Shown in pieces: positions 52,147 to 59,297 of a DNA stretch of 64,000 nt. Both the position numbers and the translations under genes were made by a program. The notes below the pieces were generated by a model. That model did not search any database. It saw nothing but the letters and a program-made list of their open reading frames with translations, and was not told where the DNA came from. This DNA comes from CAZHRK01 sp964534555. Its GTDB lineage: Bacteria > Babelota > Babeliae > Babelales > RVW-14. Location: contig CAZHRK010000002.1 of NCBI GenBank assembly GCA_964534555.1, positions 62,001-126,000 on the forward strand, in the 5' to 3' direction. How positions within the stretch are numbered: the stretch's first letter is position 1; every line of letters begins with the position of its first letter.

Positions 52147-53739
52147 ATGAAAACGATTGAAGCATTACATAAAGATCTTATTAGCCAAATTAAAGCGCTT
52201 CCAAAGCTGCCTGGGGTTTATCTTTATAAAAATCCACAGGGAGAGGTTGTGTATGTTGGTAAAGCCAAAGATCTAAAAGCACGAGGGCTTCAGTATGTTC
52301 AATCGCTTGGAGCAGACATAAAAACAGATACTATTTTTAGCTTAAGTACAGTTGTTGATTGTATTACCACAGATAACGAATTAGAGGCGCTTTTGCTTGA
52401 AGCTCGATTGATTCAGAGCTATCAACCGCGTTGTAATATTTTGCTCAAAACTGGCCAGCCGTTTGTGTATATTTTTGTTGCGAGTAACGATGAGCTTCCT
52501 CGCCTTGAAATTGTACGTAATCAGCGGAAGAAGGGGAGCTACTTTGGTCCCTTTTTAGAAAAAGGTACAGCGCGTAAAGTGTATGATTTCTTAATTCGTA
52601 CATTTGTGCTGACGATCTGCAATAAAAAAATAGAATCTGGCTGTATTTTTTATCATATGGGTAAATGCGCTGGGTCATGCAGAAGCTCTTTTGATAAGGA
52701 AGGTTATTTACATCGACTTGAACTTGCAAAAAAGGTCCTTAGGCAAGGGCATAAAAAATTTATCGATGAGCTTAAAAATCAGATTGTTGAGCACAATAAG
52801 AATCTTGAATTTGAAAAATCACAAGAATTACATAAATACATACAGTCATTTGAGCGTGTTTTTTCTGCGCTTGAATCAAAGAATTCTGATCATGAAATGA
52901 TTGCGCTCAAACACATTTGGATTCTTGCTCCAGATAAAAAGCATATCGCTGTGTTTCAAGAAAACCAGGGTGTGCTTAAGCGTCAGCGCTTATTTGTTTT
53001 GCCTTTTGATTTAGCCGATGAGCAAATCATGGCGCTATTTGAAGAATATTTTTCTAGCTTTTATCAAATTACGTTGCCACCAGGACTCATTTTAATCAAT
53101 TGCGACTACCCATCAGATCAAGGTCTTATGGAATCATTTCTAAAAGAGTGGCATAACCTTTCGTATACTGTCTCAATTGTTAGCCCGCAGCAAGGTCATT
53201 TGCATAATCTTGTTAGGCTCGCATTAGCACAGGCAACGCAAGATATTGATCGTCAGGCAAATTTATCTCAGGCGCTTAAAGTGTTTTTAAAACTCCCGCA
53301 CCCACCAAAAACAATAGATTGTTTTGACATATCTCACAAGCAGGGACAGTTCATGGTTGGTGCGTGTGTTCGGTTTACTGATGGAGCGCCAGATAAACAA
53401 GCCTTTAGGCGGTTTCATATTAAAACAGTTGAGCAAATCGATGATTATGCATCGCTGCGTGAGATTGTTGGTCGAAGGTATAAAGACCGCTCCCAACTTC
53501 CAGATCTGGTTGTGATAGATGGCGGTAAAGGCCAGCTTAATGCTGTTGCTGATCTATTTCCCGCTACCCCATTTATTAGTTTGGCAAAAAGAGAGGAAAC
53601 TGTTTTTTCTGAGCATTTCCCTGAGGGGAAAAAAGTAGATGAAAAATCGTATGTTGGACAGCTTTTAATTGCCCTTAGAGACTATACTCACCATTTTGCA
53701 ATTAGCTTTCATAAGCAGATTGAGACACTTGATCGCTAG
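52147..53739 (+). CDS. uvrC: UvrC excinuclease subunit, lacking the C-terminal HhH domain
   Basis: Makes the two incisions in nucleotide excision repair with UvrAB. 530 residues from ATG 52147, giving the usual opening LPKLPGVYLYKN; an in-frame ATG 45 bases earlier is less likely. The GIY-YIG nuclease (GVYLYKN, VVYVGKAKDLKAR), the HMGKCAGSC cysteine block, the UvrBC motif (about 190-230) and the RNase H-like second nuclease (DCFDISHKQG, LVVIDGGKGQLNA) are present. It stops after HHFAISFHKQIETLDR; the last 60 or so residues that form the helix-hairpin-helix pair in UvrC are missing. Downstream DNA is the 3' end of the next gene. Confidence 0.9.
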   Translation: MKTIEALHKDLISQIKALPKLPGVYLYKNPQGEVVYVGKAKDLKARGLQYVQSLGADIKTDTIFSLSTVVDCITTDNELEALLLEARLIQSYQPRCNILLKTGQPFVYIFVASNDELPRLEIVRNQRKKGSYFGPFLEKGTARKVYDFLIRTFVLTICNKKIESGCIFYHMGKCAGSCRSSFDKEGYLHRLELAKKVLRQGHKKFIDELKNQIVEHNKNLEFEKSQELHKYIQSFERVFSALESKNSDHEMIALKHIWILAPDKKHIAVFQENQGVLKRQRLFVLPFDLADEQIMALFEEYFSSFYQITLPPGLILINCDYPSDQGLMESFLKEWHNLSYTVSIVSPQQGHLHNLVRLALAQATQDIDRQANLSQALKVFLKLPHPPKTIDCFDISHKQGQFMVGACVRFTDGAPDKQAFRRFHIKTVEQIDDYASLREIVGRRYKDRSQLPDLVVIDGGKGQLNAVADLFPATPFISLAKREETVFSEHFPEGKKVDEKSYVGQLLIALRDYTHHFAISFHKQIETLDR

Positions 53740-54013
53740 AAAGATCAGCCAGCAGTTTCATTAACGTTTGGCTTTTGGGACTGCATCGTAGGCCTGATTG
53801 ACAATGCATATAAGCGGCTGTTTTATCGCCTCTTTTAAGCGCTAATTTTGCCATGTCTTCATACACAAGTGCTGCATCATTAACGAATTCTTCTTGTGAG
53901 TAAAAACGCTCATCGATGTTAGGAAGCTTGATGTGCTGCATTCCAAACCATACAAAAGCACACGCAAAGCATGCGATTGTAATAATCCAAGAAATGAGTC
54001 TTTTCCCTGCCAT
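53702..54013 (-). CDS. Small membrane-anchored protein with a TPR-like tail
   Basis: 103 residues. One helix (about 7-24) near the N-terminus, then a soluble part with two Ala/Leu helices (LALKRGDKTAAYMHCQSGL, then PKSQTLMKLLADL) spaced like a single tetratricopeptide unit. It overlaps the 3' end of uvrC on the opposite strand by 38 bases. I cannot assign a function; with one partial repeat the TPR label is tentative. Confidence 0.6.
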   Translation of the reverse strand: MAGKRLISWIITIACFACAFVWFGMQHIKLPNIDERFYSQEEFVNDAALVYEDMAKLALKRGDKTAAYMHCQSGLRCSPKSQTLMKLLADLSSDQVSQSAYES

Positions 54014-54135
54014 TTTTATCCTAACGCCACTATGATTTGCTCATCCTACACGATTGTTAGCTGTTTGTTAAATGGATCTAGAAATCAGTCGATTGTATGA
54101 TCTAAACTCAATTTTGGGTTTAAACAGGGGGTGCC

Positions 54136-54948
54136 ATGAGTTTTTTTTCTTATTTTCTCATTTTTTCATGTTTAATTTTTAGTGCCTATGCCGACCAGGG
54201 GAGAGTTATTGTTATCGGGGCGTCATCAGGTATCGGTGAGGCTGTTGTTCGTGCTTACGCAAAACAGGGCTACCGTATTGGTGGTATAGCTCGCCGAGAA
54301 GATCGCTTAATAAGTATTAAAAATGACCTGGGAGAGCCCTTTCTCTTCAAGGTTGCAGATGTAACACAACCTATATCTCGTGATTTGGTCAGAGAGCTGA
54401 TTGATGAGCTTGGAGGGTGTGATATTTTTATTCTTAATGCCGGAATATGGGCCGATAGCCGAAAAGAGTTTGTTGCTTCTGATCGAGAGCAGCTTCTGGC
54501 AGATCAGTTGAGTACGATTAATACCAATGTGACCGGTTTTGTTTCTGTTGCGAGTGTTGCGCTTGATTATTTCATAGCGCAGGGCAGAGGTCATTTTGTA
54601 GGGATTTCATCGGTTGATGCTGTTCGTGGGCATCCAAATTGCCCTGTCTATTCAGCTTCAAAAGCTTTTGTTTCAAATTATATGCAGGGAACACGCGCGG
54701 CTTTTCAGCATGCGAATCTGCCAATTTCAGTTACTGATATTCGTCCTGGGTATATTTCAACGTATGAAGATCCAAATTTCTTTTGGGTTGCATCTCCTGA
54801 GCAAGCTGCAGCTGATATTTTACTTGCTATACAAGAGAAGAAGGATGTTGCTTATGTGACTTGGCGCTGGGGGTTATTTGCGCTTTATTTAGCGCTTGCA
54901 CCTCAGGCTGTTTATAACTATGTTTCAACAACGTATGGAATTAGATAA
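54136..54948 (+). CDS. Short-chain dehydrogenase/reductase with an N-terminal signal peptide
   Basis: 270 residues. The classical SDR core is complete: cofactor loop GASSGIG at 28-34, NAGIW near 101, Ser in GISSVD, Tyr172 and Lys176 in YSASK, and RPGY after them. Arg after the first strand (GIARRE) favours NADP(H). Ahead of the fold lies a hydrophobic signal-like segment (1-19, FSYFLIFSCLIFSAYA), so the enzyme is predicted to be exported or membrane-bound, unusual for an NAD(P)-dependent enzyme. Substrate unknown. GGGGG lies upstream of the ATG. The gene is convergent with the amidase-like gene. Confidence 0.8.
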   Translation: MSFFSYFLIFSCLIFSAYADQGRVIVIGASSGIGEAVVRAYAKQGYRIGGIARREDRLISIKNDLGEPFLFKVADVTQPISRDLVRELIDELGGCDIFILNAGIWADSRKEFVASDREQLLADQLSTINTNVTGFVSVASVALDYFIAQGRGHFVGISSVDAVRGHPNCPVYSASKAFVSNYMQGTRAAFQHANLPISVTDIRPGYISTYEDPNFFWVASPEQAAADILLAIQEKKDVAYVTWRWGLFALYLALAPQAVYNYVSTTYGIR

Positions 54949-54968
54949 TCATAATAAATGATTATTAT

Positions 54969-55619
54969 CTAGCGTATGAAAGCATCAATTGCCTCTGCTA
55001 CAGGCACTAAGATTTTTTTCCACTCGTTATCATCAGCAGCTAATCCGATCTCGATTGATAGCGCGGGGGCATTGATGCCTTTAAGGTGCTTAAGTGGAAG
55101 CCCAAGAAGCGGGCGCACGATAACCCCGTCACTGTTTGAGCATTCTTTAAGAACTTTATCTGCAAGTATTTTACTTGAGCTTAGATGTTTTCTATGAACC
55201 TGATTAATCGGGCAAAAAGCGTGAGTCGTTTCGACCGCTTTATCTTTTAATGCGTCATACTGCTGATGCATGCATGTTACGGTTGTTGAACTGCCAGGTT
55301 TTTTATACAGCTCTAATCGTATAAAAACACTGCTTTTACAACGATTAGAGAATGACGCTGCCTGCAGCGGGACAAGTGATTCTCCTGGTCTGCGCGTTAC
55401 TTCGCTCTCTATTTCTCTACGCTCAAGCTCCAGAGCAAGCGCCTGGGCAAAGAGTGCCGTTTCAGCGCGCTCGTAACCACTCCAGAGTTGGCGGCCAGCA
55501 TCTTGCGCGTGTCCAGCAGGATCAAGCATCACGAGTTTTTTGTGTTCGGCTTTAAGTAGTGGGTAGACCACAACTGACAGTATAAAAATGTAGATTGATG
55601 TTTTCGATTTGATTGCCAT
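54969..55619 (-). CDS. Secreted N-acetylmuramoyl-L-alanine-amidase-like protein with a degenerate zinc site
   Basis: 216 residues. A signal peptide (about 1-24) and a single domain that follows the amidase_3 layout: MLDPAGHAQDAG (zinc His37), the acidic helix YERAET (E50 or E53), TRRPGE, a SFSNR helix, and the late ALSIEIGLAADD with the catalytic Glu. The third zinc ligand, the His of the usual SIHAN motif, is replaced (FIRLEL, 99-104). If zinc binding is lost the protein may bind rather than cut peptidoglycan. A distant relative using another ligand is the alternative. Confidence 0.65.
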   Translation of the reverse strand: MAIKSKTSIYIFILSVVVYPLLKAEHKKLVMLDPAGHAQDAGRQLWSGYERAETALFAQALALELERREIESEVTRRPGESLVPLQAASFSNRCKSSVFIRLELYKKPGSSTTVTCMHQQYDALKDKAVETTHAFCPINQVHRKHLSSSKILADKVLKECSNSDGVIVRPLLGLPLKHLKGINAPALSIEIGLAADDNEWKKILVPVAEAIDAFIR

Positions 55620-55751
55620 GTTGAAAAGCCTTTCATAGAGAGCATTTGCAGTGTAAACTAATCTCTAATAGAACTCAAGCTGCAGGGGGCACGAGATTGT
55701 TATCCGTGGGCACGCTAGAGTAAGATTGGGGACTGGAAAGAGGGATTAATC

Positions 55752-56561
55752 ATGGTTACATCATATTCATGGGCTGCAATTCTGCAGAATCTGCGGATAT
55801 ATAAAAGCTTATTTGAACGAGATTTAATAGTTGCGCGTAAGGATTTTTTTAGCGACGTTATTAATCTTGTCACATGGCCAACATCACTGACTATTACGTT
55901 CGGGTATGTGCTGCCGGCTGTTGGTCAGGACGCCTATTACGGTGCATTTTTATTAATCGGTGCTCTTGCTACAACCTATTTTTATCTTGCTGTTGGATTT
56001 GGCTCTGCACTTGTTAATGACTTTGAAACCCTGCGCTATATTGAGTATCAGATGGTTCTTCCTTTGAGCTCCTACCGCTTCCTTTTTTGGCAGCGTGTAT
56101 TAATGTTTGCGCTCCATTCAACTATTCTATCAATTCCGCTTTTACCAGTCGGGAAGCTGCTGCTTGGAAGCGTCTTAGATTTGCAGCATTTTGCTCCGTT
56201 TAAATTCATGGCTATTATGCTGCTGTCAGGAATATTCTTTGGATTTTTTGCTTTATGGCTTGCGTCGTGGGTTCCAGATAATCGAGCTTTTTCAAGCGTA
56301 TGGCGTAGAATCTATACCCCAATGCAGCTTACTGGGTGCTACTGGTTCTCATTTGCAACGGCGTATAAAGTTTTTGGTCTTTATGCATTAATTGGTCTTT
56401 TAAATCCACTAACGCTTATGACAGAAGGCATTCGAGCTGCTGTGCTTGGGCAAAGTAAGTATTTGTCCTACTGGGGATGTTTTATTGGCCTGCTGCTGTA
56501 TATTTTCCTTTTTGCATCCTACAGTTTTTATAAATTAAAAAAGCGCCTTGATTTACTATAA
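55752..56561 (+). CDS. ABC-2-type transporter permease
   Basis: 269 residues with six hydrophobic helices (about 38-52, 65-85, 115-135, 150-172, 192-212, 235-258) and a basic C-terminal end. The length and layout match ABC-2 permeases that export polysaccharides, lipids or drugs. No ATPase gene is next to it, so the partner must be elsewhere. TTGTTA and TAAGAT boxes with an 18-base spacer lie just upstream (near 55694-55723). GAAAGAGG precedes the ATG. Link to the glycan operon is possible but not shown. Confidence 0.72.
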   Translation: MVTSYSWAAILQNLRIYKSLFERDLIVARKDFFSDVINLVTWPTSLTITFGYVLPAVGQDAYYGAFLLIGALATTYFYLAVGFGSALVNDFETLRYIEYQMVLPLSSYRFLFWQRVLMFALHSTILSIPLLPVGKLLLGSVLDLQHFAPFKFMAIMLLSGIFFGFFALWLASWVPDNRAFSSVWRRIYTPMQLTGCYWFSFATAYKVFGLYALIGLLNPLTLMTEGIRAAVLGQSKYLSYWGCFIGLLLYIFLFASYSFYKLKKRLDLL

Positions 56562-57224
56562 AAGCTGACTGAGCTTAACAAGTAACCCTGTTAAGAGGGT
56601 TGCTGCCATGACGCCGTCAAAACGATCAAGGAATCCCCCATGCCCAGGTAGAATTGCACCAGCGTCTTTAAGCTTGTTTTTACGCTTGAGGAATGAGAGC
56701 AAGAGTCCCCCAAGAAAGCTCACTCCAGTGAAAATAGCTGTTGCTAAAAGATTAAGTATGATTGGATGCGCAGCGTAAGCGCGCTGAATGATCAAAATTT
56801 TGGGTGCTAGGTACATGTGCATACAAAAAACGGCAATAATGCTTCCAGCAAAACCTTCCCACGTTTTATTAGGGCTGATATTAGGACACATTTTATGTTT
56901 ACCAAAAAATTTTCCAAAAACGTATCCAGCTGTATCTGCTGTCCATGCGATAATAATCGGATAAAGTGGAAGATAAAAATCTGAGCCGTGAAATAAAAGC
57001 GTGAGCCACATAAGCATGCTCATAGGAAGAATAGGGAAAAAGGGTGTAAGCATCCACCACGGACTGAATGTGTGGGGCATGAGCATCGGCCACTCTGCCA
57101 TAAGAATTATCCCAAGGATTATTCCGATAACAAAAACAAAAAGGAGTGGGCTGTGCAGGTAGGCGCCGCCAAATCCGATTAATAAAACAATCCCTGTTAC
57201 TGTTCTTTTAAAGACCTCGTTCAT
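56556..57224 (-). CDS. cdsA: Phosphatidate cytidylyltransferase
   Basis: Makes CDP-diacylglycerol from CTP and phosphatidic acid in the inner membrane, the entry to phospholipid synthesis. 222 residues, shorter than most CdsA (about 270-310), with roughly six helices. The family signature lies in the C-terminal third: SFLKRKNKLKDAGAILPGHG, then GFLDRFDG, including the essential Lys-Asp and Asp-Arg-x-Asp. The conserved NKTWEG block is also present. The start overlaps truA by 17 bases. Confidence 0.92.
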   Translation of the reverse strand: MNEVFKRTVTGIVLLIGFGGAYLHSPLLFVFVIGIILGIILMAEWPMLMPHTFSPWWMLTPFFPILPMSMLMWLTLLFHGSDFYLPLYPIIIAWTADTAGYVFGKFFGKHKMCPNISPNKTWEGFAGSIIAVFCMHMYLAPKILIIQRAYAAHPIILNLLATAIFTGVSFLGGLLLSFLKRKNKLKDAGAILPGHGGFLDRFDGVMAATLLTGLLVKLSQLL

Positions 57225-57972
57225 GGTGGTATATAATTCTTCGTAAGATCAATCCACGGCTGTCAGCTTTGAGCAGCTTTTGCAATGGATTTGGGTTTGT
57301 AAGCATAGACTTAAGATAGTCTACGCTAAGATCTTGTTGTCTGGCAACATCAAGAGCATATCCAATCATTCGTCGAATTTGGAATCGAACAAATGATGGC
57401 CCTTTAATCTCAATAAGATACGCCCCCCAGCGATGCATGTTTTTAAGGCGAATAGAATCTATTCTTCGAATCGTCGTTTTGCCGTCTTCAGCTTTACAGA
57501 ACGATGCAAAATCATGCGTGCCTACATAGAGTTGTAAACAAGCTTCGAATTTTTTGATATCAACATAAGGCATAAAGCGATAATACCAGCCAAATCGACT
57601 CATAAAAGGGAGCGGCGGTTGCTTGAATAAAACATACCAGTATGTTTTTTGTCTAACGTTTGCACAGGGATGAAAATCTTTGGGCGCTTTAGAAAGCGAT
57701 CGAATACTTATTCCCTGCAGGCGAGCATTCCAACCATGCCTGATGCGATCAAGATCAATCCCCTCAGGAAGTTCAGCAGCAAATCGTGCAACTTGACCAA
57801 GTGCATGAACTCCCGCGTCTGTACGTGATGCGCCTGTAATTGTTATCCTGATTCCAAGCAAAGAAAAAAATGTATCTTGAAGCCTTTGTACGACAGTGAT
57901 TTCATGTGGTTGAATTTGCCACCCATGATAATCAGTTCCATCGTAGGCAATCGTCATAATATAATTAGTCAT
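57208..57972 (-). CDS. truA: tRNA pseudouridine(38-40) synthase TruA
   Basis: 254 residues, normal for TruA. The catalytic Asp52 lies in ASRTDAGVHALGQ; the opening IAYDGTDYHGWQ and the SFVRFQIRRMIG block near the C-terminus complete the match. Modifies uridines 38-40 in the anticodon arm of many tRNAs. It overlaps cdsA downstream. A terminator lies upstream, so truA probably has its own promoter in the 236-base spacer, which otherwise shows nothing I recognise. Confidence 0.95.
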   Translation of the reverse strand: MTNYIMTIAYDGTDYHGWQIQPHEITVVQRLQDTFFSLLGIRITITGASRTDAGVHALGQVARFAAELPEGIDLDRIRHGWNARLQGISIRSLSKAPKDFHPCANVRQKTYWYVLFKQPPLPFMSRFGWYYRFMPYVDIKKFEACLQLYVGTHDFASFCKAEDGKTTIRRIDSIRLKNMHRWGAYLIEIKGPSFVRFQIRRMIGYALDVARQQDLSVDYLKSMLTNPNPLQKLLKADSRGLILRRIIYHHERGL

Positions 57973-57983
57973 ATACAGCAGAA

Positions 57984-58025
57984 TAAAAAACCCCCATCCA
58001 GACGAACGCCATGGACAGGGGAAAT
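57984..58025 (-). terminator. Intrinsic terminator between the GT4 gene and truA
   Basis: On the minus strand CCCC-TG-TCCA pairs with TGGA-T-GGGG around a loop of about 11 bases, with a small internal loop, followed by TTTTTT. It lies downstream of the GT4 glycosyltransferase gene. Confidence 0.65.
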
Positions 58026-58208
58026 GGAGGTTATCAAACAGTAGTGCCTTTCAGCACGAGATCATGGTATAAAAAAAAACTTTAAATTGCAACCAGTTCG
58101 GCACCCATATTTTATTCTGCTAGTAAATAAATAACGACTTAGTTTCAAGCTGGATTATTGAGGTTCTTGGCTAGCCCACTTTTTCACAAAAAAGCCCTTT
58201 TAATAAGC

Positions 58209-59282
58209 CTAAATGCTCTTTTGAGTGCTTATGCTTACGAAGAGTTTTTCGTACGAATCCGCGCATGTGGTGATTGAGAACTTTTCCTCTATTGTTTTTC
58301 GTGCTGCTTTGCTTAGCTGGTGCATCATTTCAGGTTTTTGCATCAGCATTAGAATGCGCCCAGCTAATGCTTCATAATCACGATACGGGATAATATAACC
58401 ATTTATACAATCGTTTATAGCATCGTGCGGGCCTTGATGGGTTGTTATGACGGGGACTTCATGCGCCATAGCTTCAAGAAGCGCTAGTGCCAGCCCTTCA
58501 GAGTGAGAAGTAATAGCAAGAATGCTAAATGACTTATACAGAGGCCCTAGGTCTTGTAAGATGCCGGTGAAGAGTACTTTTTTCTCAAGGCCTAGCTCAT
58601 TGACGGTTTTTTCAAGTGCGCCTCGCATGCTTCCATCACCGACGATTACAATACGCCATACATCATGGGGGAGCATTTTCACAAGCTGTTTTGCGACCTC
58701 TATGATTCCAAAAGGATTTTTAATAGCTTCAAGCCTTCCTACCCAACCGATAGTAAAAACATCATCGTTTTTGATAATGCTTGCAGGCAGGTATGTACCA
58801 TTTTGTATGACCATCATGTGAGGGTGCGCGCCCACATTATCCTTATAAGAGGCAGCAAGTGAATGAGAAACAGGGATAATGGTATGAGAGGCTTTATGCG
58901 TTACTTTATCAATATAGCGTCTTAGCATTCCATGGTGGAGTGGGTCACCATGAAGATCGCTTACAACAGGGATTCCTGAAATTTTCCCAGCTACTCTGCC
59001 TATTACTGTCGCAAGCCAAAGCGACGTATGCAAAATATCAGGCTGTACTTCTTTTATTAGCTTTAGTAAGCGCAGTATGCAACTGCCATCGTATGGATGA
59101 ACCAGTGGGTTTAAGCGATATGTTGTAACCCCAAGAGCATGTAAATCTTGTCGTATTGGTCCGTCATAGAAAAAGGCCACGTGATGTTCGTGGCCTTTTA
59201 ATTGTAGCTGAGTAATAAGATTGTAAAGAGCACGCTCTGCGCCGCCAACACCTAAGTTTGTGATTACGTGCAGTATTTTCAT
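58209..59282 (-). CDS. Family 4 (GT4) glycosyltransferase
   Basis: 357 residues, GT-B fold. The acceptor-side glycine block NLGVGGAERAL at 9-19, central IGWVGRLEAIKN, and the donor-side EX7E-type block SHSEGLALALLEAMAHEVPVI are in order. Retaining enzyme using a nucleotide sugar, probably at the cytoplasmic face for glycan or glycolipid assembly; substrate not readable. It is 15 bases downstream of rpoD on the same strand, so it may be read through from the lgt-dnaG-rpoD operon. Confidence 0.9.
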   Translation of the reverse strand: MKILHVITNLGVGGAERALYNLITQLQLKGHEHHVAFFYDGPIRQDLHALGVTTYRLNPLVHPYDGSCILRLLKLIKEVQPDILHTSLWLATVIGRVAGKISGIPVVSDLHGDPLHHGMLRRYIDKVTHKASHTIIPVSHSLAASYKDNVGAHPHMMVIQNGTYLPASIIKNDDVFTIGWVGRLEAIKNPFGIIEVAKQLVKMLPHDVWRIVIVGDGSMRGALEKTVNELGLEKKVLFTGILQDLGPLYKSFSILAITSHSEGLALALLEAMAHEVPVITTHQGPHDAINDCINGYIIPYRDYEALAGRILMLMQKPEMMHQLSKAARKTIEEKFSITTCADSYEKLFVSISTQKSI

Positions 59283-59297
59283 GCGCTAAACTCTCTT

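Noticed and set aside
53740..53960. Frameshift explaining the missing UvrC C-terminus
   Set aside because: No HhH-like sequence (such as an IPGIG-type loop) was found in the frames downstream of the stop.
54940..54972. AT-rich near-palindrome between the SDR and amidase-like genes as a terminator
   Set aside because: The stem is imperfect and lacks G-C pairs, so it would be too weak to support the call.
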